A stretch of 64,000 nt of DNA. Origin: Gallibacterium genomosp. 1. GTDB lineage: Bacteria; Pseudomonadota; Gammaproteobacteria; Enterobacterales; Pasteurellaceae. The DNA lies in NCBI RefSeq assembly GCF_000771875.1, contig NZ_JPXX01000020.1, positions 1 through 64,000 on the forward strand. The letters run 5' to 3'. Every line of letters starts with the position of its first letter. Within the stretch, counting starts at the first letter, position 1. The position numbers were made by a program, and so were the translations under genes. Under the pieces are notes generated by a model. It was not told the origin of the DNA, searched no databases, and was given only the letters and a program-made list of their open reading frames with translations. Positions 48,066 to 57,418 of this stretch are shown in pieces.

Positions 48066-48923
48066 ATGCCTGAATTACCGGAAGTTGAAACTACGAGAAA
48101 GGGGATTCAGCCTTATACCAAACATCAACGAATTGTTAAGTTGATTATTAGAACAGAAAAATTACGTTGGATTGTCAGTAAAGAGCTTTATCAAATTGAG
48201 AATGAAGAAATTTTGGATGTGCAACGTCGTGCAAAATACCTAATTTTTCAATTGGAGTGTGGATATATCATTGTGCATTTAGGAATGTCAGGATCGTTAA
48301 GAATTGTAACAGCAAAAGATGAGATCGATAAACACGATCATATTGATATGATTCTGTCGAATGGAAAAATTCTGCGTTATAACGATCCACGTAAATTTGG
48401 TGCTTGGCTATGGGTGGATTCAATACAGCATTTCTCTTTATTTTCAAAATTGGCGCCCGAACCGTTAAGTGATGATTTCAATGGAGATTATCTTTATCAA
48501 AAGAGCCGTAATCGGCATACTGCAGTTAAATCTTGGTTGATGAATAATGCAGTAGTTGTGGGTGTTGGTAATATTTATGCTAATGAGGTGTTGTTTAATT
48601 GTGGAATTTATCCTAACGCTTCGGTTAGTTCTTTGAGTAAAGAAGATTGTGAACGCTTAGTAGCTAATATTAAACAGACATTACAGCAAGCGATTAAACA
48701 GGGTGGCACAACATTGCAAGATTTTATCCAGCCAGATGGTCGCCCTGGATATTTCCAACAATCACTCAATGTTTATGGCAGAAAGGGGGAAAATTGCCCA
48801 ACCTGCGGACATTTGATTGAAATGGTAACTATCGGACAACGCAGTAGTTTTTATTGCCCTATTTGTCAGCCAGTCCGAATCTCTAAAAACTCAACAAAAA
48901 TTGAAAAAATCAAAAAAAAATAA
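48066..48923 (+). CDS. mutM: Formamidopyrimidine-DNA glycosylase
   Basis: Removes 8-oxoguanine and FaPy lesions and nicks the strand. The start must be ATG 48066, because the catalytic nucleophile is the Pro that follows Met (MPELPEVET, with Glu3). 285 residues; Lys in LGMSGSLR, H2TH helices around NIYANEVLF, and a C-terminal zinc finger CPTC...CPIC with the QRSSFYC loop. A lysine-rich tail (about 15 residues, encoded through a run of nine A) extends beyond the finger, which is longer than usual. Confidence 0.96.
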   Translation: MPELPEVETTRKGIQPYTKHQRIVKLIIRTEKLRWIVSKELYQIENEEILDVQRRAKYLIFQLECGYIIVHLGMSGSLRIVTAKDEIDKHDHIDMILSNGKILRYNDPRKFGAWLWVDSIQHFSLFSKLAPEPLSDDFNGDYLYQKSRNRHTAVKSWLMNNAVVVGVGNIYANEVLFNCGIYPNASVSSLSKEDCERLVANIKQTLQQAIKQGGTTLQDFIQPDGRPGYFQQSLNVYGRKGENCPTCGHLIEMVTIGQRSSFYCPICQPVRISKNSTKIEKIKKK

Positions 48924-48947
48924 CTATCTTGAGGGAGTGAATCACGG

Positions 48948-48993
48948 AAATTTGATCTAGATAACGTTTTTTTTTTCGAAAAAGGATTAGAAT
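48948..48993 (+). promoter_or_regulatory. CRP site and class II promoter of pckA
   Basis: Bases 48948-48969 (halves AAATTTGATCT and AGATAACGTTT) agree with the 22-bp CRP consensus at 19 positions by my count. A -10 element TAGAAT lies at 48988-48993, which puts the CRP centre near -41.5, the class II position. cAMP-CRP control of pckA is expected for a gluconeogenic gene. Confidence 0.78.
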
Positions 48994-49035
48994 ACAAAGT
49001 ATGATTTTTTTATATTCAATTTGAAGGAAAATATT

Positions 49036-50649
49036 ATGTCAGACTTAAAAGCCTATCTAGATTCAATTGGTATTCACAATGTTGCTGAAATTATTCATAA
49101 CCCAAGTTATGAACAATTATTTGCAGAAGAAACCAAAGCAGATTTACAAGGTTATGAAAAAGGTCAAGTGACTGAGCTTGGCGCAGTTAATGTAATGACA
49201 GGTGTTTACACCGGTCGTTCTCCAAAAGACAAATTCTTCGTAAAAGATGATACAACAAAAGACACTATTTGGTGGACATCAGACGAATACAAAAATGATA
49301 ACAAGCCTGTTACTCCTGAAGCTTGGAAAACTATCAAAAAATTGGCAACAGATGAATTAAGTGGTAAACGTCTATTTGTTGTTGACGCGTTCTGTGGTGC
49401 AAATGAAAGCTCACGCTTAAAATTACGTTTTGTAATGGAAGTTGCATGGCAGGCTCACTTTGTAACCAATATGTTCATTCGTCCAACTAAAGAAGAGTTA
49501 GCAAACTTCGGTGAACCTGATTTTGTTATTATGAACGCATCTAAAGCGAAAGTAGAAAACTACAAAGAATTAGGTTTAAATTCTGAAACTGCAGTTGTAT
49601 TCAACTTGACTGAAAAAGTACAAGTTATTTTGAATACTTGGTATGGTGGTGAAATGAAGAAAGGTATGTTCTCTTATATGAACTACTTGCTTCCATTAAG
49701 AGGAATGGCGTCAATGCACTGTTCCGCAAACACCAGCAAAGATGGTAAAGAAACAGCTATCTTCTTCGGTTTATCAGGAACAGGTAAAACTACATTATCA
49801 ACTGATCCGAACCGCTTATTAATCGGTGATGATGAACACGGTTGGGATGATGATGGTATCTTTAACTTTGAAGGTGGTTGCTATGCTAAAGTTATCAACC
49901 TTTCTAAAGAAAATGAACCTGATATTTATAATGCAATCCGTCGTGATGCATTATTAGAAAACGTCACTGTTGATGCAAACGGTAAAATTGATTTCGCAGA
50001 TAAGAGCGTAACAGAAAATACTCGTGTTTCTTATCCAATTTATCACATTGAAAATATTGTTAAACCAGTTTCAAAAGCTGGCCCGGCAAATAAAGTAATC
50101 TTTTTGTCAGCTGATGCATTCGGTGTATTGCCGCCGGTATCTATCTTAACTCCTGAACAAACTAAATACTACTTCTTGTCAGGCTTTACTGCAAAATTAG
50201 CTGGTACAGAACGCGGTGTTACAGAACCAACTCCTACATTCTCTGCTTGTTTCGGTGCTGCATTCTTAAGTTTACACCCAACTAAATATGCAGAAGAGTT
50301 AGTGAAGAAAATGGAAGCTAATGGTGCGAAAGCATACTTGGTTAATACAGGTTGGAACGGTTCTGGTAAACGTATCTCTATTAAAGATACTCGTGGTATT
50401 ATCAATGCGATTCTTGATGGTTCTATTGATAAAGCACCAACAAAAACAATTCCAGTGTTCAACTTTGAAGTTCCAACTGAATTACCTGGCGTAAACCCTG
50501 CAATCTTAGATCCTCGTGATACTTATGCAGAAAAAGGTGAATGGGAAAAACGTGCTGATGATTTAGCAGATCGTTTCACTAAGAACTTTGTGAAATATAC
50601 TGGTAATGAAGCAGGTAAAGCACTTGTTGCAGCAGGTCCAAAAAAATAA
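49036..50649 (+). CDS. pckA: Phosphoenolpyruvate carboxykinase (ATP)
   Basis: Converts oxaloacetate and ATP to PEP and CO2; key in gluconeogenesis, or reverse carboxylation in succinate-forming Pasteurellaceae. 537 residues from ATG 49036 (AAGGAAA upstream; TTG 49021 is in frame). [13 protein letters not shown], the kinase-1a P-loop [11 protein letters not shown], the metal site [21 protein letters not shown], and [16 protein letters not shown] are all present. Confidence 0.97.
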   Translation: MSDLKAYLDSIGIHNVAEIIHNPSYEQLFAEETKADLQGYEKGQVTELGAVNVMTGVYTGRSPKDKFFVKDDTTKDTIWWTSDEYKNDNKPVTPEAWKTIKKLATDELSGKRLFVVDAFCGANESSRLKLRFVMEVAWQAHFVTNMFIRPTKEELANFGEPDFVIMNASKAKVENYKELGLNSETAVVFNLTEKVQVILNTWYGGEMKKGMFSYMNYLLPLRGMASMHCSANTSKDGKETAIFFGLSGTGKTTLSTDPNRLLIGDDEHGWDDDGIFNFEGGCYAKVINLSKENEPDIYNAIRRDALLENVTVDANGKIDFADKSVTENTRVSYPIYHIENIVKPVSKAGPANKVIFLSADAFGVLPPVSILTPEQTKYYFLSGFTAKLAGTERGVTEPTPTFSACFGAAFLSLHPTKYAEELVKKMEANGAKAYLVNTGWNGSGKRISIKDTRGIINAILDGSIDKAPTKTIPVFNFEVPTELPGVNPAILDPRDTYAEKGEWEKRADDLADRFTKNFVKYTGNEAGKALVAAGPKK

Positions 50650-50673
50650 TTTAATTAAATGATGAAATAAAGG

Positions 50674-50707
50674 AAACACCTTGCCATAATGGTAAGGTGT
50701 TTTTTTA
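50674..50707 (+). terminator. Terminator of pckA
   Basis: AAACACCTTGCC pairs with GGTAAGGTGTTT (one G-T) around a 5-base loop, then TTTTT. Confidence 0.9.
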
Positions 50708-50737
50708 TGAAAGTATTTTAGTACAGGAGGAGATCAA

Positions 50738-50878
50738 ATGCGCCGAGTTAGAAGAAGTTCACTTAAAAATTTCAAAACATTAAGAATTCGTCGCTTGATG
50801 TTATTAAAGCGAATTCAAAAACGTAAACAATATATTCAAGCTCGCCATAGAATTCGTTTCTTGAAGGAACAAGAGTAA
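50738..50878 (+). CDS. Small, extremely basic protein (46 aa), unknown function
   Basis: ATG 50738 to TAA 50878, preceded by an excellent ribosome site CAGGAGGA (50724-50731). The product starts MRRVRRSSLKNFKTLRIRRL and ends RIRFLKEQE. About 40 percent of residues are Arg or Lys, spread evenly with Leu/Ile, suggesting an amphipathic RNA-binding or ribosome-associated helix. It lies just past the pckA terminator and ends 3 bases short of the convergent permease stop. I do not recognise a family. The ribosome site and clean frame argue for a real gene; conservation has not been tested. Confidence 0.6.
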   Translation: MRRVRRSSLKNFKTLRIRRLMLLKRIQKRKQYIQARHRIRFLKEQE

Positions 50879-50880
50879 TT

Positions 50881-51783
50881 TTATACTGTTTTTAATTTAG
50901 TCTTAACTGGAGCGATAAAGCCATTGATAGCCAATACTAATAATGCGCTCCAGATAAGTCCATAACTAATATAGGCTTCTGCCGGCATTACGGTTCCTAA
51001 GATTGTTATCGAAAGAATAAATAAAAGTGAAGGCTCAATATAACTCAATAAGCCGAATAACTTCATTGGTAAAATAGCACTGGAACGAATATTAAATGTC
51101 ATAGATAAGGCACTTACAGCACCTAATAATGGCAGTAATAACCAATAACGAGGTTCAGAATATATTAATTGCCAAATATCTTGTTGAGGCAATAAGTAGA
51201 GCAATGCGAAAGGTGCGATAAAGGTTAAATCAAAAGTAAGACCGAGCAACGCAGGAATATTAAGAATTCTTCTTGAGAGATAATAAGGAGGATAAAGCAA
51301 AACTACCCATAATGTTGTCCAAGAAAAGGCGTGAGTATGGTAAAGCTGATTTAAAATTCCGCAGACAGCAAGTATTAAGGCAAGTAGTTGCAATTTCGTC
51401 AGTTGTTCTTTCCAAATTAATTTCCCGAAAAAAACCATCATTAATGGAAATAAGAAGTAACCTATTGCAACATTTAATCCTTCCCCGTTAATCGGAGCCC
51501 ACATAAATAAGCATAGCTGGCTTGCCAAAATAGCAGTACCTATTAACATAATTACCCAGTTTTTGAATGAGGAACCAAGTTTTTGCAAAATAAATGGTAA
51601 GATTTCTTTCCGATTTGAACTTAAAAGTGTTAATAACCAGAAGCCGAAAAAAGTAACAACAATACGCAAGGCAAAGATAGAGACACCGGAAAGTGGCTGC
51701 ATTGCATAGCTGAATAAAAACAAGGAGCTAAATAGGATTTGAGATAAAATGCAAAGCATAATTCCGATAATTAATGGGTTCAT
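50881..51783 (-). CDS. EamA/DMT-family permease, RarD-like
   Basis: Inner-membrane transporter of the drug/metabolite superfamily, about 300 residues with around ten hydrophobic helices in two repeats. The motif WAPINGEGLNVAIGYFLFPLMMVFFGKLIWKE in the first half is typical of RarD. The substrate is unknown. GGAG precedes two in-frame ATGs; 51783 has normal spacing, 51789 none. It stands between the small basic ORF and acpP. Confidence 0.83.
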   Translation of the reverse strand: MNPLIIGIMLCILSQILFSSLFLFSYAMQPLSGVSIFALRIVVTFFGFWLLTLLSSNRKEILPFILQKLGSSFKNWVIMLIGTAILASQLCLFMWAPINGEGLNVAIGYFLFPLMMVFFGKLIWKEQLTKLQLLALILAVCGILNQLYHTHAFSWTTLWVVLLYPPYYLSRRILNIPALLGLTFDLTFIAPFALLYLLPQQDIWQLIYSEPRYWLLLPLLGAVSALSMTFNIRSSAILPMKLFGLLSYIEPSLLFILSITILGTVMPAEAYISYGLIWSALLVLAINGFIAPVKTKLKTV

Positions 51784-51940
51784 TAACATCTCCTTAGTGA
51801 TTAGTTGTTATACGACAACTGTTCTCAAATTTAGCAATTTATCAAGCAAATTTAAAGATGAAAGAGTTGGAAAGACTGATACGATTTGTATGTGTTATTA
51901 TCAATTCTTCTTTAAATCAAACTAAAAATCTTAATATAAC

Positions 51941-51973
51941 AAAAAGGATTACCTCAAAGAGATAATCCTTTTT
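51941..51973. terminator. Terminator of acpP
   Basis: AAAAAGGATTA pairs with TAATCCTTTTT around an 11-base loop, 20 bases past the acpP stop. The run of A becomes the U-run on the minus strand. Confidence 0.85.
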
Positions 51974-51993
51974 CATCAAAAACTCTACTGAAA

Positions 51994-52224
51994 TTATTGG
52001 TTGCTTTGAACGTAATCGATAGCAGATTGAACCGTAGTAATTTTTTCAGCTTCTTCATCAGGAATTTCGATATCAAATTCTTCTTCTAAAGCCATTACTA
52101 ATTCAACAGTATCTAAAGAATCAGCACCTAAATCTTCAACAAAAGATGCTTCTGGTTTCACTTCTTCTTCTTTAACGCCTAATTGTTCAACAATAATTTT
52201 TTTTACGCGTTCTTCAATACTCAT
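51994..52224 (-). CDS. acpP: Acyl carrier protein
   Basis: 76 residues; carries growing acyl chains on phosphopantetheine attached to the Ser in [18 protein letters not shown]. The acidic recognition helix is intact. Last gene of the fab cluster, separated from fabG by about 250 bases that probably hold its own strong promoter. Confidence 0.98.
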   Translation of the reverse strand: MSIEERVKKIIVEQLGVKEEEVKPEASFVEDLGADSLDTVELVMALEEEFDIEIPDEEAEKITTVQSAIDYVQSNQ

Positions 52225-52264
52225 TTGTTAATTCCCTATTTATTTGTTCTGCAAAAGGAGAAAT

Positions 52265-52350
52265 TGTATGCATAATAAATTAAGTTGCAACTGCTAAATT
52301 AAAGGTCTAATTTTACCTCTAACAAGAAGGTCAAAATCTGTATGCATACA
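52265..52350. promoter_or_regulatory. Repeated TGTATGCATA palindromes in the acpP leader region
   Basis: TGTATGCATA at 52265-52274 and the perfect 12-bp palindrome TGTATGCATACA at 52339-52350 lie 65 bases apart (left end of the second minus right end of the first), in the fabG-acpP gap. They look like operator half-copies, but no known regulator of fatty-acid genes is recognised from the sequence. Confidence 0.35.
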
Positions 52351-52476
52351 TTGACCAAAGTTACATACTCAATGGCAATTCTAACATTAAGCGAACTTGA
52401 TTGCTATGCTTTTTGTTTAACCTAATATATCGTATTGCCGGAATATGTTTTTCTGTTACAAAAGTATAACAGCAGG

Positions 52477-53202
52477 TTAATTCATATACATACCACCGTT
52501 TACATGTAATGTTTCGCCGGTAATATAACTCGCATCATCAGAAGCTAAGAAAGCAACTGCTTTAGCAATATCCTTCGGATCACCTAAACGACCTGCTGGC
52601 ACTTGTGCTAACGTTGCTGCTTTTTGTTCTTCGGTAAGTGCATCCGTCATATCGGTAGCAATAAAACCTGGTGCTACAACATTCACTGTAATGCCACGAG
52701 AAGCAACTTCTTTTGATAAGGCTTTAGAGAAGCCGATGATACCGGCTTTAGCCGCACAATAGTTGGCTTGCCCAGGATTTCCCATTGAGCCGACAACAGA
52801 ACCGATACTAATAATACGACCGAAGCGTTTTTTCATCATACTGCGTAAAACAGCTTTTGAGAGATGGAAAACGGAACTTAAATTAGTTTGCAAAATAATA
52901 TCCCAATCTTCTTCTTTCATTCGCATCATTAGATTATCACGGGTAATGCCAGCATTATTGACGAGAACATCTATCTCGCCGAACTGTTGCTTAACTTGAT
53001 CTAATAATGCGTTGATAGATTCTAAAGAGGTAACATTTAATACCAATCCTTTCCCATTCTTGCCTAAATAGTCGGAAATAGCGTCAGCACCTTTTTCACT
53101 GGTTGCGGTACCAATAACGGTAAACCCTTTGCTGACTAACTCTTCAGCTATTGCTTTCCCGATTCCTCGGCTAGCGCCTGTTACTAAAGCGATTTTCTGC
53201 AT
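52477..53202 (-). CDS. fabG: 3-oxoacyl-[acyl-carrier-protein] reductase FabG
   Basis: NADPH-dependent reduction of beta-ketoacyl-ACP. 241 residues from ATG 53202, which follows AGGAG; the longer frame to 53217 is not needed. Short-chain dehydrogenase motifs: TGASRGIG, NNAG, catalytic Ser in ISIGSVVG and YCAAKAG (Tyr-x3-Lys). VAPGFIATDMTDAL and the C-terminal LHVNGGMYMN are FabG-typical. Confidence 0.97.
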   Translation of the reverse strand: MQKIALVTGASRGIGKAIAEELVSKGFTVIGTATSEKGADAISDYLGKNGKGLVLNVTSLESINALLDQVKQQFGEIDVLVNNAGITRDNLMMRMKEEDWDIILQTNLSSVFHLSKAVLRSMMKKRFGRIISIGSVVGSMGNPGQANYCAAKAGIIGFSKALSKEVASRGITVNVVAPGFIATDMTDALTEEQKAATLAQVPAGRLGDPKDIAKAVAFLASDDASYITGETLHVNGGMYMN

Positions 53203-53220
53203 AATTTCTCCTTTCATTTT

Positions 53221-54162
53221 TTATGCATTTTTTAAGTTTTCCACTTCGGTAAGGGAAGTAGTATCATTGACGGCATAGGATTGAATATTGGCACTAATAC
53301 GTTTATTTAATCCAGTAAGAACTTTATTTGGTCCGATTTCAAATGTAATTTCAATACCTTGCTGATCCATTTTTTCTACGGTTTCAGTCCAACGCACAGG
53401 ATTATAAAGTTGGCGTACCAATGCGTGACGAATTGCATTAGGATCATTTTCTGCTTTTACATCAACATTATTAATCACAGCAATTTGAGGCTGCTTAAAT
53501 GAGATAGATTCCAATGCTACAGCTAATTGATCTGCTGCTGGCTTCATTAATGCACAGTGTGAAGGTACGCTTACCGCTAATGGTAATGCTCGTTTAGCTC
53601 CAGTTTCTTTGCATAAAGTTGCTGCACGTTCAACAGCAGCTTTATTGCCTGCAATCACTACTTGTCCCGGAGAATTAAAATTCACAGCGGAAACTACTTC
53701 TCCCTCAGCGGCTTGTTGGCAAGCAGAAATAATTTTTTCATTATCTAAACCGATAATGGCATACATTGCTCCAGTTCCTTCAGGCACAGCTTGTTGCATC
53801 AATTTACCGCGTAATTGCACTAATTTGATCGCATCTTGAAAATCAATCACTCCAGCGCAAACTAAAGCAGAATATTCTCCTAAACTGTGTCCTGCCATTA
53901 CTGTGGGTTGTAAATCCGGATATTGTTGTTGCCATACACGGAAAATAGCGACTGAGGCAGCTAATAGTGCCGGCTGAGTCTGCCACGTTTTATTCAGTTC
54001 TTCAGCTGGGCCTTGCTGTACTAATTCCCAAAGATCGTAATCTAACACCTCTGAAGCTTGTTTAAATGTTTCTTCCACTACCGGATATTGTGTAGCCAAT
54101 TCGGCTAACATTCCTACAGATTGAGAACCCTGTCCAGGGAAAACCATTGCAAATTTTTTCAT
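53221..54162 (-). CDS. fabD: Malonyl-CoA-acyl carrier protein transacylase FabD
   Basis: Loads malonate on ACP. 313 residues with FPGQGSQSVGM at the N-terminus, the nucleophile motif GHSLGEYSALVCAG, the catalytic His in VPSHCALM, and NNVDV. The gap to the fabG start is 18 bases and to fabH 28, so they form one operon. Confidence 0.97.
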   Translation of the reverse strand: MKKFAMVFPGQGSQSVGMLAELATQYPVVEETFKQASEVLDYDLWELVQQGPAEELNKTWQTQPALLAASVAIFRVWQQQYPDLQPTVMAGHSLGEYSALVCAGVIDFQDAIKLVQLRGKLMQQAVPEGTGAMYAIIGLDNEKIISACQQAAEGEVVSAVNFNSPGQVVIAGNKAAVERAATLCKETGAKRALPLAVSVPSHCALMKPAADQLAVALESISFKQPQIAVINNVDVKAENDPNAIRHALVRQLYNPVRWTETVEKMDQQGIEITFEIGPNKVLTGLNKRISANIQSYAVNDTTSLTEVENLKNA

Positions 54163-54190
54163 TTAATAACCTTTTTGTAATTATAAAAAC

Positions 54191-55141
54191 TTAATAACGG
54201 ACTAATGCAGAACCCCAAGTCCAGCCACCACCGAATGCTTCTAATAATAATAGTTGTCCTCGCTTGATACGACCATCGCGAATCGCTTCGTCCAGTGCTG
54301 TTGGCACAGTTGCGGCACTAGTATTAGCATAACGATCAAGCGTTATCACAACTTGAGACATATCCATATCTAATTTTTTTGCGGTAGCGCTAATAATGCG
54401 TAAATTGGCTTGATGAGGAACCAACCAATCAATATCTTTCTTATCAAGATGATGAGAACTTAGCGTTTCTTCAACTACATTGGATAGTTGGCTTACTGCT
54501 AATTTGAATGTGGCATTACCTTGCATAGAGATATAACCAGATTTTTCATCGTGATGTTGAGTTTGTGATAAGGTTAACATTCCATCCATATCAGAGGAAG
54601 CGTGTAGATGGGTTGAGATAATGCCTTCATTTTCACTTGCTTCCAAAATAACGGCACCAGCACCATCACCAAACAGGACGACAGTGCTGCGATCAGTTTC
54701 ATCGAGATGACGAGAATTTAAATCTGCACCGATAACTAAAGCTTTTTTTACCTGATTATTACGCACAAACTGATCTGCTATGCTTAATGAGTAAATAAAA
54801 CCAGTACAAGCTGCCGCAACATCGAAAGCAATAGCATCTTTAATGCCGAGAATACCTTGGATCTGGCAAGCCGCACTTGGGTAAGAATGTGAGTTTGTAG
54901 TTGTCCCTACTACGATCAGATCAATCTCTTGTGGATCAATATTTGCTGTTTGTAATGCCTGCTTTGCTGCATTTGCCCCCATAGTAGCAACGGTTTCGTC
55001 TTCTGCTGCAATACGGCGTTCTTTGATACCGGAACGAGTTGTGATCCATTCATCAGAAGTGTCAACCATTTTTTCTAAATCAGCATTTGTTCTAATTTTT
55101 TGCGGAAGGTAACTACCTGTCGCTAATATTCTGCTATACAT
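54191..55141 (-). CDS. fabH: 3-oxoacyl-[acyl-carrier-protein] synthase III FabH
   Basis: Starts fatty-acid synthesis by condensing acetyl-CoA with malonyl-ACP. 316 residues. The catalytic triad is visible: Cys in [13 protein letters not shown] (about 112), His in VPHQANLRI (about 244) and Asn in [12 protein letters not shown] (about 274). The C-terminal [19 protein letters not shown] is typical. Confidence 0.97.
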   Translation of the reverse strand: MYSRILATGSYLPQKIRTNADLEKMVDTSDEWITTRSGIKERRIAAEDETVATMGANAAKQALQTANIDPQEIDLIVVGTTTNSHSYPSAACQIQGILGIKDAIAFDVAAACTGFIYSLSIADQFVRNNQVKKALVIGADLNSRHLDETDRSTVVLFGDGAGAVILEASENEGIISTHLHASSDMDGMLTLSQTQHHDEKSGYISMQGNATFKLAVSQLSNVVEETLSSHHLDKKDIDWLVPHQANLRIISATAKKLDMDMSQVVITLDRYANTSAATVPTALDEAIRDGRIKRGQLLLLEAFGGGWTWGSALVRY

Positions 55142-55469
55142 AGTTATCTCATTTTATTGTTTGAAAAGTGGCATAATCATAATGTGTTACACCAATATAT
55201 TTTTAATCAAAAACCGGTTCACAATTTACAAGAAAATTGAGTGAATTAGCAATAAACAGGCTTCGTGATCTTGATAATATAATTACTTTACACATTCAAT
55301 ATCAGTATAAGTTAATACGCTATTGCTGCGATTTTTGCCCCAACGAAACCTTGCTTGATAATGATGCTGTTTATCTGCTATCCTCACTGTTCCTGCACTT
55401 AAACTATCTGATTAAAATCGTTGGAAATATTATCGCACTTTTATAGATAATCAAAAGTTTTGTTAACGT
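55142..55469. other. 328-base gap between plsX and fabH with a possible repeat or ORF remnant
   Basis: This is the only gap over 300 bases. A minus-strand frame at 55283-55387 (GTG start, 34 codons) gives VRIADKQHHYQARFRWGKNR and continues to TYTDIECVK. It reads like protein, but is too short and lacks a ribosome site, so it may be a relic of a dispersed element. The rest is A/T-rich, and a fabH promoter is likely near the fabH side. The plus-strand 69-codon frame at 55237-55446 does not look like protein. Confidence 0.4.
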
Positions 55470-56486
55470 TTAATGTAATTCGTTGAGTATTTTTTCCGGA
55501 ATATTTTTGTTTACTTGGGTAATAGCGTGTTTAATTGCTGTAGCAAAAGCATTACTGTTTGAACTTCCGTGGCTTTTTACAATAACAGACTGTAAGCCTA
55601 ATAATGACGCACCGCTATGTTTATCTGGGTTGAAAGATTGTAATTGCTGATATTTTTCTTTCAGCATATGGCGAAGAATCTGTTTAAACCAACTTGCACA
55701 CCATATTGGATGAGTGGATTGATTCTGTTTCAATAGCTGAATAATATTTTTAGCCGTACCTTCCAGTGTTTTCAAGGCAATGTTACCGTTAAACCCATCT
55801 GATACGATCACATCAGCATAGTGGTTAAGCAGCTGATCACCCTCAATAAAACCGATGTAATTAATGTTAATGTCTTTCTCAAGCAAAGTAGCTGCTTCAC
55901 GAATTGCAGGCAAGCCTTTGATTGCCTCAATGCCTATATTTAGCAATGAAACGCGTGGATAAACCAGATCCAACATATTTTCTGCAAAAATTGCCCCTAT
56001 TCTAGCAAATTGATATAGCTGTTCGGCATTGGTTTCAATATTAGCACCTAAATCCAACATCACAGTATGGCGACCGTTCATTGTTGGTAATAATGAAACT
56101 AATGCCGGACGTTGGATTCCCGGAATAGGTTGAATCAAAATCTTTGATAACCCCATTAATGCACCGGTATTACCGGCACTAACGCAAGCAGCAGCACTAT
56201 TTTTTTGCACGGCTTCGATTGCCAACCGCAGTGAAGTGCCTTTGCTATAGCGTAATGCTTGAGTAATGGAGGTGTCTGAAAAAATTTGACGATCGCAATG
56301 ATGAACAATAATACGTTGTGAAAGCGATTTATCAATTTGAGGAAGATATTGTTGGATGGCGTTATGATCACCAAAAAACAAAAAACGAAGCGTTGGATGT
56401 TCTTCCAACACTTGAATTGCGGCTGGGACAGTGATACGGGGACCAAAGTCCCCGCCCATCATATCTAACGCAATGGTTAGACTCAA
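55470..56486 (-). CDS. plsX: Phosphate acyltransferase PlsX
   Basis: Makes acyl-phosphate from acyl-ACP for phospholipid synthesis (PlsX/PlsY route). 338 residues with the N-terminal signature ALDMMGGDFGPRITVPAA, SAGNTGALMGLS, GAN-IETNAEQLYQFA and VSDGFNGNIALKTLEG. Follows rpmF by 21 bases. Confidence 0.96.
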   Translation of the reverse strand: MSLTIALDMMGGDFGPRITVPAAIQVLEEHPTLRFLFFGDHNAIQQYLPQIDKSLSQRIIVHHCDRQIFSDTSITQALRYSKGTSLRLAIEAVQKNSAAACVSAGNTGALMGLSKILIQPIPGIQRPALVSLLPTMNGRHTVMLDLGANIETNAEQLYQFARIGAIFAENMLDLVYPRVSLLNIGIEAIKGLPAIREAATLLEKDININYIGFIEGDQLLNHYADVIVSDGFNGNIALKTLEGTAKNIIQLLKQNQSTHPIWCASWFKQILRHMLKEKYQQLQSFNPDKHSGASLLGLQSVIVKSHGSSNSNAFATAIKHAITQVNKNIPEKILNELH

Positions 56487-56507
56487 TGTATTACCTTTAG
56501 ACGAAAA

Positions 56508-56672
56508 TTATTTGATTTTACGACCACGGTAATAACCATCAGCAGTAACGTGATGGCGTAAATGAGTCGCACCAGTTTCTTTATCGATAGAAACCGCAGC
56601 AGTAGTTAACGCATCGTGAGAACGACGCATATCACGTCTTGAACGAGATTTTTTATTCTGTTGAACAGCCAT
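56508..56672 (-). CDS. rpmF: 50S ribosomal protein L32
   Basis: 54 residues, beginning [20 protein letters not shown], with [17 protein letters not shown] at the end. This is the non-zinc form without the Cys motif. The length and C-terminus (RKIK) are slightly shorter than the H. influenzae protein. Located between yceD and plsX in the conserved order. Confidence 0.97.
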   Translation of the reverse strand: MAVQQNKKSRSRRDMRRSHDALTTAAVSIDKETGATHLRHHVTADGYYRGRKIK

Positions 56673-56687
56673 TGGCTATACTCCTAA

Positions 56688-57215
56688 CTATTTTTGCTTC
56701 TTTAAACTAGCTAACACAGCGAACGGGTTCGGTTTCTTTGCCAACTCTTCAGGCAATTCACCAAAAACCTGTTCGTCCTCGGACACTTCACAGTGTTCTG
56801 GTTCATGCATTGGAACCAACGGAAGTGAAAGGAGAAGTTCATCCTCAATCACTGCCAATAAATCTATTTCCCCAAAATCGTTTAGTTCGATTGGTTCATA
56901 AATTTCAGGTAACACATCAGCCTGATCCAAATTAGACACTGGACTGTAACTAAAAGTGCAAGATAAATGATAAGGAAACGGTTGTCCGCAGCGTTGACAT
57001 ATCAACATTACATCAACCTCCGCTTTGCCCTGCATTACAACTAATTTTTGAGGATCAATTGTAAAGCTTAACTTCGCCTCAACATCACTCAGCACTTGAT
57101 TAACCGCTTCCGCCAAACGCACGAGCTGATTATGAGAATAATAACCCTCATAATTCAAACGTCTTTGTGCAGATTTAACCGGATCAACGGTTAAGGGTAG
57201 TTTTACCTTTTTCAT
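56688..57215 (-). CDS. yceD: 23S rRNA accumulation protein YceD (DUF177)
   Basis: About 175 residues. The family carries a conserved cysteine pair (here CQRCGQPF, about residues 73-80) and acidic blocks. [26 protein letters not shown] is the typical start; ATG 57215 is used rather than TTG 57224. E. coli YceD is needed for normal 23S rRNA accumulation. It heads the yceD-rpmF-plsX-fab operon. Confidence 0.92.
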   Translation of the reverse strand: MKKVKLPLTVDPVKSAQRRLNYEGYYSHNQLVRLAEAVNQVLSDVEAKLSFTIDPQKLVVMQGKAEVDVMLICQRCGQPFPYHLSCTFSYSPVSNLDQADVLPEIYEPIELNDFGEIDLLAVIEDELLLSLPLVPMHEPEHCEVSEDEQVFGELPEELAKKPNPFAVLASLKKQK

Positions 57216-57418
57216 AGGGTGCAAATATTAACGTTAGATACAACAATAGTCAAAGGAAATACAGATTTTTTCTTAGTTTTTGTGATTAAAAGCTATATAT
57301 TAAAGTTGAAAAAATAAACATCTTTGCTTGAAAATTGCAGAATAGACCCAAATTGTTATAATCCGCTATTTACCGAATAACGGAGTTATATTTATTTTCT
57401 ATTTAAGAGGGAAACAAA

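Noticed and set aside
48967-48976. Ten-T tract upstream of pckA as a contingency locus
   Set aside because: It lies between the CRP site and -10; slippage could shift spacing, but nothing else supports phase variation of a housekeeping gene.
55237-55446. 69-codon plus-strand ORF between plsX and fabH
   Set aside because: No ribosome site, unusual composition and antisense to the more protein-like minus-strand frame; both are probably not genes.
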